Below are positions 34,303 to 46,549 of a stretch of 60,000 bases of DNA, one piece after another (positions within the stretch are counted from its first letter, which is position 1; every line of letters starts with the position of its first letter). The notes beneath the pieces were generated by a model. It had not been told where the DNA came from and did not search any database. It saw nothing but the letters and a program-made list of their open reading frames with translations. Source of the DNA: Membranipora membranacea (Eukaryota; Bryozoa; Gymnolaemata; Cheilostomatida; Membraniporidae); contig OU612071.1 of NCBI GenBank assembly GCA_914767715.1, positions 15,870,948 through 15,930,947 on the forward strand, given 5' to 3'. Position numbers and translations under genes: made by a program.

Positions 34303-34562
34303 CTTCTTACCAATGAACAGGCTGTAGAGGAGGCTATGTTCCTGGAAGACCACGGATACTATAAGATCGATGATGAACACCTATCTCTCTTCACCCAAAA
34401 CAGTGTGGCCTATGTGGCTGGATTTTATATCAAATCGCTAAGGCGACTGTCAAGAACATGTAAGCAGTGTGTCCAATGCCTTATAGAGAGCGATGCGGAT
34501 AGCATAGGTGAAGGTATTACAAGCCTACTCCATATGAAAGACTGGCGGCTTAATCAAGCCAA
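34303..34562 (+). CDS. Exon resembling C-terminal part of P-element/THAP9-type transposase
   Basis: An acceptor TTTTGATCTCTTTAG (AG at 34301-34302) and a donor AA|GTAAGT (34563) enclose an open frame reading LLTNEQAVEEAMF...WRLNQAK. The segment NSVAYVAGFYIKSL followed by CKQCVQCL recalls the AYIAGYIVRKL...C..C block near the C-terminus of P-element-like and THAP9 transposases. Clean splice sites suggest either a domesticated gene or a spliced transposon relic. No catalytic core or THAP zinc finger was found nearby. The family call is from motif memory and tentative. Confidence 0.4.
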
Positions 34563-34921
34563 GTAAGTGGTGTTATATGATATGTATGGCTGCTGAGAAA
34601 GCTCACAAAATGTTTGTGAGATAGTTTGGGGACAGCCTAAATGTACCGGCACCACGGTTTATGCTGATGACCACAGTCATGGACTCCCTCTTACCTAAAT
34701 CCAAAACCCTCTTCCCAACCATCCAACCACACTTAATGGAATCCGAGTTTAGTGTCGACAACCACTTTGTGTCCTTAGTATAAGACGTCGCCAATACCTA
34801 CATCTCATTAAAACTACACCTCCAGACTGCAACCCTAACTAGAAAATCAATAACAAACCCAATACGTCATAAATACACTAAACTCATCCAGCTCAAAAAC
34901 CAATAGCCCTGTAATACTACC
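34563..34921. other. Non-coding stretch before the LTR element
   Basis: No exon continuing the one at 34303 is recognisable. A minus-strand ORF at 34603-34794 has no motif. The last five bases (CTACC, 34917-34921) form the left target duplication of the next element. Confidence 0.4.
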
Positions 34922-35388
34922 TGTGTCACACACACTGTATGTGACACGCCTATATTGCACTGTCATGGTTGCCATGGTCCTAATCTGATTAATTGTTATA
35001 CTCTTCCGCATTTACTTCCATTTTTTGCACATTTAATTACCATCTAAATGCGGAGGTTGGCCATCAAAACAATGACGTATCATCCCACCCGTTTCTATTT
35101 TTACGACCTATTTATACAGGTCAGTAAAAAGAACAGTGGGTTTTGCTCTGAAGAATCAGTTACAATTGCGAGTTACAATTGCGAGTTACAATTACGAGTT
35201 ACGATCGGGAGTTACGTGTGACAGTTACAACTTGGCGTTGCAATTTATCAGTTGCCTGGGGCATTTGCCCCAGGGTGTAGTTCAGTAATAAAATCATCAA
35301 ACTGCCGAAAAACTGCATTCAGTATTATAAAGTAATCTCATATGAACTCTGCCAGCAGTGAACTGTCGTGATCTTTCTCGATCCAACA
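34922..35388 (+). repeat. Left LTR of the non-coding retroelement
   Basis: 467 bp. It contains a short internal tandem array of GAGTTACAATTGC-like units (about 35155-35235) and a hairpin around GGGGCATTTGCCCC (about 35257-35270), both kept in the right LTR. Confidence 0.9.
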
Positions 35389-36393
35389 ATTGGTGCCCAA
35401 CCGAGTGAGGAGAGAACTTCACACCTTCAGATGATAGGACTGACAGCGTTGAATATACAAGAAAGAGGATGGAGATTGTGGACTTGGTGGAAAATGTTTT
35501 TGGAGTAGATGATCTAATACAAGCAATATTATGGAACCATATGTGTCTACATCGTCTACATTACTATAAGGAGAAATGGAGATGGACTTTCTAGATGATG
35601 TAGAGACAAAACATATGGAAGCTGATATACTAGTGATGACATTTGATCTTCTGCTCATGATTCACCAACTGACAAGGTACCTCTGCAATTTCCTGATTTT
35701 ATTCAACCAGTTCTATTCAGTCTCAGTCTACAACAGCAGACAAGCTAATCTGGTGGTGTGAACACTGTAACTCAAAAAAATAGAAAAACTTCAATAAAAA
35801 CATTAGGCAGCCGTAACCTCAGATCCGCTAAGAGTAAAAGATTATGGAATGCAGCTGACTACAACCAACTGGCAACTGATCTTCATATAGCAGCAGTATT
35901 AGTGCAAGGATCAGCACAAATTAATATGGTCACTGTATTAGTTAGGATGTAATGAATTATTTGATATTATTACCATCGACACAACCTTGATCATGCAATT
36001 TATATATTTTCCGTTTGAATTTCCTGCGATGCCGATTTTTTAATGATAGTTGTGCAGGAAAGCAGCATTATGATATTTCATGAATTTTATACCTTCGTCT
36101 GTCCAGTAATCTAAGCAAAGCTTAGGTTCTTAGATCTATAGTGGAGAGGAAAGTGGGATATATTTTTTTTGTTAATGGACCTGAAGCAGTTGTTAAGGTT
36201 CTTCAGCCTTGGAAGGGAATGTCATGATTTTGTTATGGCCGTCTTTTATGCATGACATTTTTGATTTTTTGTATTTCAGGAGATTTTGAGGTTTTAAATT
36301 TTATATTGCAATGATTATCCTTGTGTGACATAAGCTATAATGTTTTTTGAACCAGTTAAAGCGATCGAGGACGATCGCAACCAGGGGGGTGCA

Positions 36394-36860
36394 TGTGTCA
36401 CATACACTGTATGTGACACGCCTATATTGCACTGTCATGGTTGCCATGGTCCTAATCTGATTAATTTTTATCAATTTCCGCATTTACTTCCATTTTTTGC
36501 ACATTTAATTACCATCTAAATGCGGAGGTTGGCCATCAAAATAATGACGTATCATCCCACCCGTTTCTATTTTTACGACCTATTTATACAGGTCAGTATA
36601 AAGAACAGTGGGTTTTGCTCTGAAGAATCAGTTACAATTGCGAGTTACAATTGCGAGTTACAATTACGAGTTACGATCGGGAGTTACGTGTGACAGTTAC
36701 AACTTGGCGTTGCAATTTATCAGTTGCCTGGGGCATTTGCCCCAGGGTGTAGTTCAGTAATAAAATCACCAAACTGCCGAAAAACTGCATTCAGTATTAT
36801 AAAGTAATCTCATATGAACTCTGCCAGCAGTGAACTGTCGTGATCTTTCTCGATCTGACA
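36394..36860 (+). repeat. Right LTR of the non-coding retroelement
   Basis: 467 bp, the same length as the left LTR with a small number of substitutions (for example in the first 15 bases, near 36470 and in the last six bases). The insertion is therefore older than the BEL insertion. Confidence 0.9.
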
Positions 36861-37009
36861 CCACCTCAATCCATACAGTGGTCAGCAGCATAACTTTGGT
36901 GCTGGTATCTCCGCTGTCATGCCATCTCTACATACAATGTATCAATTCAGCACAATATATAATTTGTATTTTCAATGTTACAGTATCTGTTGTCCTACTC
37001 AAAATCGAG

Positions 37010-37330
37010 ATAAGATATCTCAGTGCTCCTCACTAGTCTCAACTTTCATCCGTATTTTTCCATCATAACAATAATTTTAAGTTTAGGAGTAATTCTAGGT
37101 ACTTGCTACTGTTAATATGCAGTCAAGATAATATTTCTCAGTGGTGCTCACTACTTTCAACTGGCACTTTCTATTATTATGATAAGTCTAATATCAACGG
37201 TAATTCTATTTTATATATTACTGCTCATTTGAAGTAAAGATATCTTTCTCAGTGCTGATTCCTTTTCTCAACTGGCACTTTTTTTCCCCATTTTTACAAG
37301 AATTTTTGATTGTTACTGTTGGTATGTAAT
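37010..37330 (+). repeat. Degenerate tandem repeat of about 120 bp
   Basis: About three units, each starting with a TTTCTCAGTGCTCCTCACT-like block and then CTCAACTGGCACTTT, followed by AT-rich sequence and AATTCT. Divergence is high. No element ends were recognised. Confidence 0.55.
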
Positions 37331-37667
37331 TGTCAATTGTCAATCATTGAAGGGCGTTGTCATATATTGTATGCTACTCCTTGTTATGACAAGTAATTTA
37401 TTCTCTGTCCTATTTTCTATAGTCGCACTGGCTACAGAATAAAACCAAAGTATTTAGCATGATTTGATTTTTCAGAAGATTGATTCATTGGGTGACTTAA
37501 ATAAATATGATGCAAGTACATTTGTCTACAAAAAATCTGTATCCAACAAGGTGCACTGAAGACCAGCTTTAAATGAAAACGAACATGAAGGTCACTGATT
37601 CACCCTTATCACCGCGCATCCTGTATCCCAAACGTAAAAAATCCTAAAAATATTTAAACCTTGAAAA

Positions 37668-37745
37668 ATAGCTTCCAAGCGGTGGATTGAACTCGCTACT
37701 CCATGATCAAAAGACATCCACACTTACCGCTCAGCCATCCAAGCC
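37668..37745 (-). mobile_element. tRNA-like (Ser/Leu-type) SINE head or tRNA relic, minus strand
   Basis: The reverse complement reads GGCTGAGCGGTAAG (A box) and, about 40 bases later, GAGTTCAATCCACCGC (B box). Spacing fits a tRNA-derived promoter, but I could not form a convincing acceptor stem. It is called a relic rather than a gene. Confidence 0.45.
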
Positions 37746-39709
37746 CTAATCTGTATCTTGAAAAAGTGCTAACCATAAACCAACTGGCAGCTACGCTATG
37801 CATAACGTGACACTGCGGGTGGCACAATGAGATGCGGGTGGGGACATAATGCAAAGTTACTGAAGCGCAATGTCCTATCTATACTGTTTTTATAAATCTA
37901 TGGTCTTAGCATAGCTGCCTGGAAAATAAATCTAGGGTCTTTGGGATCACACACATGCATTAACCCATATAATATTATGACAACAGTTTATTTGGTAGAA
38001 GCATAGCAACAATGGCACTCGATTATTTATGCTATGAGCTGCGTTGCATTGGGGTGAACTTGCCATGAAGTTTGAGTTATGCAACATAATCAAGTCTCAA
38101 ATATTATCAATCCAGTTCAATTATCTATTATTGCACCTTAATTGTCATGACTCTGATATGATCTAGCTCAGATTGTGTTTATCATGCTCACAATTTGACA
38201 AGTGCCTGGAGTTCCAATCGAAATACAATTGTCAATAGTATAACTGCAGTTAGGAGGAAGTAGCTTTTATTGTTTTATGACCTATCATGAGTAGTAGTTG
38301 GGAAAATTAAATCTCCTGCCAAGAATTTTGCCCTGTTATGTCATTTGGATTTCACAGCGTTTTGCTGACATCATCTTCCACGCTGCTAAGTTAAGCTATC
38401 GTTGTTATTTCAATCAACCCATTAGCAGTCTCTTCTCAACATCAGTTGTCAAAGTGAGCGGCAGCTGTAACCCAAGGTGAGTTTTCAGTTTGACTTAAAT
38501 CAGTAGTAGATGGTGAAGATTGCCACTGTTACATGTGACTGAGTCTTTGAAGTCACAAAAGCTTTAGTAGTATGGTTAATTTGAAGCATGAACTGGCTGT
38601 GCAGTTATTGCCTCCTTCTCCTAGCCCTAAGCTCTGTTTTCAGACTGGTTAGTCATTTGAAAACAGTGCCTTATTCCGCATCAATTTGACAATTCCAACA
38701 ATACCTGTGGCAAAGTGTCAAAATCCCTCATCAACATTAACTCCTTTAGTCAAGTCAAAACTTCAATGCGGAAACAGAGTTCAGAGTTTGGCACCCATGA
38801 TAGTAAAGCTGTGCTCTATACCTTTGCCTGCTGGGAATTTGGAATCGAAGAGGTCGGTCTCTCTGCTGCTGCTGCTGCTCTCTGTTCCGCAAGAATCTGG
38901 AGAGGAAGAGTGGCTTGCAAATACCGAAGCAAATGGCTGCAGAGGCAAGATTTGAACTTAGACCCCACAGATCATTCTTCACTCATGACTGCTCAAGTCA
39001 AGAATGATGCACATTTGACTCCATATTCCAATGTATTAATGCATCTGTGGTGAGATTGTAGGTTTTTGAGTGTCCTCAAGGCCTTATTTGACCTTCCTGA
39101 TGAAAAAACCTTAACTTGAATCAATAGTTTAGTCTGAGAATTTATGTTGATGGGATTGTGAGATGTTGCGATAGATCAGCGCAATCGCTTAGCACACTTG
39201 CCATTCACTGCCAGGTGATTAGTGCCCCAGAAGTTGTGAATTCAAGCCTCACTGATCGTTCCAGCCTTCAGCACCTTCCTGAGTATTCTTGTTAATGGGT
39301 ATCAATCAACCAGATTCAATCAAATTAAAGTCAGATTCAAAGAATGATGTAACATTTGATTCAGTTTTTTAGGGATTTTGATCACTGTGGGACATAAAAT
39401 GGGTGTTAACTCAAATACGATCATGAAGTTTCCTATCATCCAAACGTTTGGCACTCATGTGTGTTATAGTAATTTAACTAATCATAATTAAAAAATAAGG
39501 GTGATTCAACCCACTAGTGTATCGATAAGCACAAGGAAACTTGCATCGTTGTAAATGTAGTCGGTTACAATGGTATACAAAATAGCTGTTCATATATTAT
39601 TTCAAGTTTCCTAATTTTGAAATCATCTCATCAATTTAAGATCTACTAATTTTATTACTCTATGCTTGAACCACTTTAGCGCATGTGGATTGGGTGGGGT
39701 AGATACCTT
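37746..39709. other. Non-coding stretch, possible further SINE fragments
   Basis: ORFs at 38298-38480 and 38686-39053 lack recognisable domains. B-box-like pieces occur in reverse near 38940-38965 (read RQDLNLDP in the ORF, a common SINE translation) and forward near 39230-39250 (GTGAATTCAAGCCTC). They suggest one or two degraded tRNA-derived SINEs. Confidence 0.35.
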
Positions 39710-39930
39710 AAACCTTTGCCAATCTTTGCCAGCTACTCTTTTTCGAAAAGGCACAGCGGGATATATAGACTGCGTGCAAGCACACAGTTGAGCTATTTAT
39801 AGTCATAATCAGGTAGGATGAATAGCTTGCCAGTGCCAAATCAGAAATGACATACAGTGCTGGGAATTGAACATGGATCATAAGATCACAGGCGCTTACC
39901 TTTACCATCGTACGAACACTGAGTCATTGT
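39710..39930 (-). mobile_element. tRNA-derived SINE, minus strand (second copy of the family at 4068)
   Basis: Its reverse complement shares GTGATCTTATGATCCA, the B box GTTCAATTCCCAGC, the body segment TCATTTCTGATTTGGCACTG and the TGTGTGCTTGCA block with the copy at 4068-4361. It lacks the final A-rich tail, so it is truncated or diverged at the 3' end. Confidence 0.75.
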
Positions 39931-42828
39931 ATTTTTGGTTTGCAAGGGTTCAAATTTCTCAATTTATATGCCTGCAATTCTGCCAAATGAGTCGGGATTG
40001 TGCAATATAATATTTTATTGGAGTGGATTAGATTATTTTAGGCTGTATTTCACCTGAGAACAATCAATGCTTTTATTGTCAAAATCACAAGCAGAGGATT
40101 ATTAATTTAAGTTTTGACTAGCTGTCGATTTGGAGCTATCCATTCCTTTGGAAAATATCACCATGATTAAACTTGCATCCATTTCACCTGAGACCGTTCT
40201 ATTAATCTACCTGCCAAAATAGTACAATCACTCACATCTATTATGAATGGTATAATCTTATCCTTATTTTTCCATTCCTCAATTGCCAGAGTTTGTATGT
40301 ATGTTTGTATTTTTGTTCCTCCTAAAATCAACAGTGCGATGTACCGCAGTGAATTCCACTAGAAAAAAAAGAGTTAGTCTTTAAAATTCACTTGAAAAAT
40401 TATTTTAAAAATTAGACTTTTTATAAAAAAAAGTATTTCTGGCTTCTCTGTCCTACAGCAGGGCATCTGGGTGGCACGCGACACCCGATTCTGTCGCCCA
40501 CTCTTCCAGCATTTCCCAAATATCATTGAAGAGCCGGACTGATACAAACTGTTACTCCTTTTATGCTCATGAATGGGTTTATTAGGGTCAAAATGCCCTC
40601 TAGCTCTTTGAATGATTGCTAAAAAAATTATCCGATTCATCTCTGGATGGCACAGTTGTGTATCATGTGGTGTTGGCACATCGCTTGTCAGTCTGGTAGA
40701 AGTGCATTGCTTGATGTTCGTGTTTTGTTTTGTTGGTGTTTGTGTATCGTTTGTGATGTTGGCAGTGGTGTAACCTATTGTTTGGACAAAGAACAATAAA
40801 TGCATGACATCATTATACTTAATTTTAAAAAGTGATATTCTTTTTCAGACTCATGATTGATGAGCAGATGAGAGTCTCTGTTTGGGCCGATACATAGCGC
40901 TGTTTTCCTGCGCATACGTTGCTGCAATTCTAACAACCTTTAAAGGTGAGAGTATCAGAACAACCTTTGCGTCTTTATTTGAGTAGGTCAACAAATGAAT
41001 GCTCCATACCTTTCAATCTAGTTTGCAAAAAGTCAACAAAAAAGCTGAACAAATATATGAATTTAAATGTGACAGGTGTCGTCAGTTTTCCTTACACAAT
41101 AGTGACAAATTCGAGGGGGGGGGGGGCTATCCCCAGTTGAGACATTATTGCGCAAGGTTAGGGAAAAAGAGTTCTGAAAATCTAGTTAGTTTTCCTGTAC
41201 AACAAGATCGACTTGGAGCTTTCCATGGGATTGAAATATGTTTGAATAATTCTATTTTTATTAGAATGATTAAATTTCAATGTTTGATGAAGTAACTGCC
41301 CTGTTTGAGTTTATTTGTCATGCTGATATCCCCTGAGTCTAAGTTATTACTCTACTTTATAAAGCATTTTAGCTTTAAAATTAATACGGTTCAATTTCGG
41401 CTATGTGCTCCAGAGGCTGTTTAGCTCTGTTACTGACTACCTTGGCACTCAGCAATCTAGATAACTATTTTTTAGCAAATCAACCTGCTTTTCACAGATG
41501 AGCACATCTTATTGGTCCTAGCAGATGGTTTTCTCAAAGATGGAACACTTAATCCAAAATAAAGTTTTCCAACTCCGAATTTTCCTTATGAACAATAGTT
41601 GAATTTCGACTTAGCCATGCTTTCTGAGACTGTGACAGACATTTACCAACAAGTAAGTGGGTCAGCAAAGTGATATATAAATAAAAGCTGTTTTTCTTTG
41701 TTTCAAGTCATCAGACTGGTGAATTCTGATGGTAACAATTAGAAGTGAGTATACCGAGTCTAATTCAGCAGAACCATCAAGAATAGGCAAGTAAGAATAT
41801 CCTCTTCCTATATCTTCATCATATCTTATGAAAGCTGCCTTAACAGCATCAATACTAAAGTTATTGAATCTCCTCAATTTCGATTTAGAATTAGTGATAC
41901 GCCAGGGTTAGACAAAACTATGGCTGATCTATATTCGATAGCTACAGCTGGCTCACACAATAGTGTTTATGTGTTCACTTTGATATCACCCTTCTGGACA
42001 TTCAACCTGCTTCCTTATCTCAAACCTTGCTATATCAAACCTTGAAGCAGTTCACCAGGGGCTAGTGTTTGAGGCCATAAAATCAGTCTTTTGTAATCCA
42101 ATTTACAACGATGACATAGCTGTTTTATGGAGAGCTTTAAATGGGCGTTATCTTGAATACAATCATGGAGCTCTCCTATCAATCGATTGTTAGACATAAG
42201 ATATCAATGTCAGTGTGTTATAATCACTCCCATAACAACCTGATAAGCTCAAGCCAACACAATAGAGTGTTAGTCACTGTGTAGATAAGCATAGGGAAGT
42301 GTAGTCAGGCTGCGATAATACAAACACATATTACATGCTACACTTTTAGCTACTCACAAGTGACTGATGTTTGATTTGGGTTGTGCTTTGGTTTATTTGT
42401 ATTTCTAATACTACACCATAAACCTATACCTTAAAAACTATACCATATATATTATATCATATTATATACTTACCATATACTACACCATACTTTCTTTACT
42501 CATACATAGTTCATCCTTCATACCACACACTGCTATTCATGCCCCTTGTACTGGCTCTTCTTGTAGAGACATGAGGGTATGGAAGTTAGCCATCATCCCA
42601 GTTAATCACTTGTCGAAATCTGATTATCACATCTCGAATAATGAATCTTTACGTAGATTCACCTCTGGCCTTCAGCCATGAATCTTTTGATCTTCAACCG
42701 ATCATCCTCAAATGTCTTATCTTTAGCTGTAGTTTGGCTTTCTAATGTTATTCCATCACCTGAACTGCCCATCTTTACACTGTTCCAGCAGTTTTATGTT
42801 TTATCGCGTTTTATTGGCATTCTTGCAG
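39931..42828. other. Non-coding stretch upstream of the ankyrin-caspase gene
   Basis: No domain-bearing exon was found. A 143-residue minus-strand ORF (40374-40805) shows no motif I can name. A G-run lies at about 41116-41126. The last part ends in an acceptor (CATTCTTGCAG, AG at 42827-42828), so a 5' UTR exon of the ankyrin-caspase gene probably lies somewhere here. Confidence 0.4.
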
Positions 42829-42841
42829 AAGAAAAGCTGAT

Positions 42842-45800
42842 ATGGCATCCAAGGAAGAGAGGAAGATTTTTAGTCTCCGTGCAGCAATCATTTCCAACGA
42901 CTCAGGGAAGATACGAGAACAAGCAAGACTTATTGAGCCGTTTTACCCAACGCTTGCATTGTTGATTTCCATGATTGAAAAGAGTGACTGCCAGGGTGAT
43001 GCTCTTCAAAAGGTCGTCAACAGATCTCTTGGAGAGTGGCTTCTTCAAACATGGCACAAAGGCAAAGGCAATCGGCAAAAGTTTTTGGGGACTGTCACTG
43101 AGTCGTTCAAACAAGTAACCATGGAAACTGACCCCACCTGTCTCACCGTCCATTCTCTAAGAGTACTCTTCGGATTGACACCCGTCCATATCCTGTTGAT
43201 GGGTGCCATGCCTGACATTTATCTAGTTGTCAGCACCCTTTCACAGGCGCGCATCGATACTATCCTAACAGCACAGGACTATAGAGGTAGGACACCCCTG
43301 CATGTTGTGGCTACCCAGTCTCATCTGGCTAAACAGTACATGAAGCTTTTAGAGTTAATAACCCCTTCAAGGCAGTCCGAACTCTTCAAATTACAAGACA
43401 CTTCAGGGAAGACAGTTATGCATTATTTGGCTTCACATATCGACCTTGATCCTGATGTTGTGGTAATCATGCACGGGCAAGCTGTATCTCAATCCCTTTT
43501 GATAAAAGATAGCTCAGGGCAAACACCGGTCCACCTGGCCCTCGCAGCTGGACATGATGCAAAAACTTCACCACTGATGCTTGCTCTCTTGCCATGCGCA
43601 AGTCTTCCAGACGCCTTGATGATTCAGGACAACAAAGGCCACACACCTTTACATTTGGCCGCTGCCCTTAACTCGCACTCATTGATGAACATTCAAAACC
43701 TATCCGTATTGGCAAACAACATACCACTAGAACAGCTCCTACCAATATTCCAGAAACAGTTAATAACTGGTGGGGATGATGGAGGTGACACCATTTTCCA
43801 CACTGTGGTGAGCAAGCAAGATGTCGGATACACAGAAGCCCTCCTGAAACTTAACAATAGAATCAGTTTGTTTACTGCGCTCCAACTTCAGAATAAATCT
43901 GGCAACACTGTTTTGCATCTTGCAGCGAAGTTTGAAAACATTCTCAAGCTACTTTTAGAGGCCCTTTGTAAACATGAGCACCTTGTGCAGCACAATGATA
44001 TACATTACCTCTTGAAGACCCAAAACTCGGTTGGTGACACTTTTCTCCACATAGCTGCCAACCATGACTCGGCTATAATCACTAAAGTTTACGAACATCT
44101 CAAGACTTCTTCATATATGGGCCATTTGCTAAATCAACACAACGATGCTGGGGAAAATGTGCTACATAGAGCAGCTAGAAAAGGCAAGCCGCAATGTCTA
44201 AGGGCTCATTTAGATTTGATTTTTCGTAAGGAAGTTGATCGATTGGACCTTCTCAGTGTCCAGGACCATTCAAAAGTGACACCTGGAGAATTGATTGCAA
44301 AGAACCCAGAGAATCTGAACTATTTGATGTTGGCAATGCAAAGAAGACCTGATGCTCAGATCGCTTTGACATACAAGTGCAGGAATGCAACTAATGCTAT
44401 AGATTTGACATGTGCAAAGTTGAAGGATGATTTTCTTGGTATGTATTGTTAAACTCTGTGAGGGTTTAACACAATAACAAAGTGAAACTGCTCTCTTTCA
44501 TTTAAAATAGCAGCTGCGACAGAGCAACTAGTAAAACATACTTTTGGTCAGATAATTGCTCATATTTGCTTGTGAAGATTAATTAGAAAAAATAGAGGGC
44601 TGTGAATGAAAGATTGTCATCTAAATATCTGTTCAAAGTTTGATTTAATCATGGTTGAGTGTTCTGCTTTTTTATAAGACAGGGTTTTGTCTTCTAAGCA
44701 TGCTAGTTTCATGATTAGATATATCCAGGTACAAAAGTCTGATTCACTTTGCTCTACTTTTTGTACAACAGGGACTGGTGTCAGACAACAGACGTTGCAC
44801 TACCTATCGGCTGCTAACTCTCGGTCAAACAATCATGCTCTGATATTCTTCAACACAAAGAACAGAGAAGGTGCCTTTGAGGAGGCGACGCTTCTAAAGG
44901 GATCATTTTCTAGCCTCGGAATGACTACGACCTTTGAAGAGTGGGAACATTTTTTGGGGCATGAGAAAAGTCTGAGGAAAAGATTGCAAGACTGTATGGC
45001 TGCCATAAAGGAAACCTGTTCACTTCTCATTATCTGTGTCATGGCGCACGGAAAGAGAGGATTAATCATCGACAGTTTTGGACTGGAAGGGGAGATCAAC
45101 AGTCTATTTGAGCTAGTGTCTGAATTGATGCCGGAAAAAATCCCAGTGGTAAGGGCAGAACATTTTGATGTCTTATACTTATCCTATCACTTTTGACATG
45201 ACATGTCAAGTATTTCTAGTGAGTGAGTTAGTTTTTGGCAACCCTTCAGCCACATTTTCTCCAAGGATTTTAGTATCCCTACTATTGCTTACAGGTTGAT
45301 AAGATATTGGCTGATTGTTTGGAATTACGATGTTGAGATAACAAAAGGTGACCATTACAATTTATGTCAAGATTTTGGACTGACTTGTGCTACCTTACTA
45401 TTCTTCTATCCATTGTACTATCCAATGCACTATCCATTGTAAATTCCGATGTACTATTTGGGAACATAGACTAGATGGGGCTTTTGAGCCGTAATGCCTG
45501 TTTGCTATATCTGTGAATGATTGAATGTGTCTTATATCTAGACTGTTTCATTGTAGGTTTTCATCATACAGGCCTGTCAGAACTCAAACTCATCACAGGC
45601 TTTAACTCCTCCCTCCACTATTGGAAGTTTCCCAGTTGATGCTGCCAGGAAAGATCCTAATCCAGAAGATGCTAATTCTTGCTCAGAGTATGAGAGGAGT
45701 ATTACTCTGAGAAGACCTCATACCGCTCTCTTATTGGCTACTGTCCCAGAGGGTGTGGCCTATCGTAGAGCATTCACCGATGCCATATCCAAGCAGGTAT

Positions 45801-45946
45801 ATGGTAGTGACGGCGCAACTGATATCTACTTTATGCACATGAACGCTGTAGCTTATATGGAGCAGCAAGGCTGCTTCAAAGGCCAAATCCCAAAATTTGA
45901 GTCCACTTTGAAACAGCGACTCTGCTTGCCTTCACCAGTGAATTAA
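42842..45946 (+). CDS. Ankyrin-repeat caspase (cysteine-aspartate protease fusion)
   Basis: Exons are 42829-44438 (ATG 42842), 44772-45148 and 45557-45946 (stop TAA). Phases 1 and 0 match, giving 787 residues. Residues 1-140 are helical and contain LGEWLLQTWHKG, faintly like half a death domain. About nine ankyrin repeats follow at about 145-475 (GRTPLHVVA, GQTPVHLAL, GHTPLHLAA, GNTVLHLAA, GDTFLHIAA, GENVLHRAA). A complete caspase domain (about 555-785) ends the protein. It has ALIFFNTKNREGAF with the likely S1-pocket Arg, the catalytic His625 in VMAHGKRG, Cys665 in FIIQACQNS (usual QACRG), AYRR in p10 with the second S1 Arg, and the typical GQIPKFESTLKQRL end. The p20-p10 linker holds SFPVDAARKD, a plausible self-cleavage site. 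It probably acts in cell death or innate immune signalling, with ankyrin repeats as a sensor or adaptor instead of CARD or DED. Family and active site are seen directly; role is inferred. Confidence 0.9.
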
Positions 45947-46383
45947 TGGATTATCCTTATTCATAGCTCATTGTTGTACAATTTCCGTATTTATTGTCAA
46001 ACTTTTGTGCAGATCATGCCAGTTAACTTTTTTCAAAAATTTGTAGTTCCAAACACAATATTCATATGAATGAAAATATTTTCAACCTATTTTTCGATAT
46101 AGTTTTGGTGAATCATTATGCGTTTCTTGCAATGATTCTGAAATACCATGTTCAATGGCATTGACAACTAAGATTCTGTATATTACAATTTTTTTTGTCG
46201 TCTGTTGTGTAAATTTTTATTTTACTACATGAGAAAGAGTTGCATATCAGTATAATGTTTCTGTTACCCATCCTAGATTGATATTCTGTTTTTCAATCCT
46301 TATCCTTTTATTATAAAAAATATTTCATCGTTTTTGGCCTTTGAGTATCGAGTTTGGCTGTTAATGTTATATAAGTGAATAAA
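45947..46383 (+). other. 3' UTR of the ankyrin-caspase gene with AATAAA
   Basis: AT-rich non-coding DNA follows the stop codon. AATAAA at 46378-46383, followed by TG/T-rich sequence, is a good polyadenylation signal candidate. Confidence 0.6.
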
Positions 46384-46549
46384 ACTTATTTTTGCTTCTG
46401 TTTGAAGCTTGTACCTCAAAGTTTGAAAATCAGGCTAACCTTAGGCATGTAACCTGTGTGTGTAATGTTACCAATTTTATATTAATACCGAATTAAGACA
46501 TAAGGACTTGTTGACTTTGCAGATGGTGACATCATAATGGCGCCTTGAA

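Larger units (their letters stand above)
34922..36860 (+). mobile_element. Short non-coding LTR retroelement (1.94 kb)
   Basis: Two direct repeats of 467 bp (34922-35388 and 36394-36860) start TGTGTCACA and end ACA. A primer-binding-site-like TGGTGCCCAACCGAG begins two bases after the left LTR (35391). A polypurine tract (CCAGGGGGG, about 36381-36389) lies just before the right LTR. Flanks CTACC and CCACC form a 5-bp duplication with one mismatch. The 1.0-kb interior has only ORFs of up to 80 residues without gag or pol motifs. It must depend on enzymes of another element, like TRIM or LARD elements. Confidence 0.85.

Noticed and set aside
38686-39053. ORFs containing RQDLNLDP
   Set aside because: That peptide is a typical chance translation of a tRNA-derived SINE B-box region; no host protein signature.
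40374-40805. 143-residue minus-strand ORF
   Set aside because: No recognisable motif and no supporting splice or promoter signals that I could establish; left as unassigned.
44650-44771. In-frame upstream extension of the caspase exon as a separate gene start
   Set aside because: The acceptor TTTTTGTACAACAG at 44770-44771 with matching phase 1 joins it to the ankyrin exon; the DNA before it is intronic.
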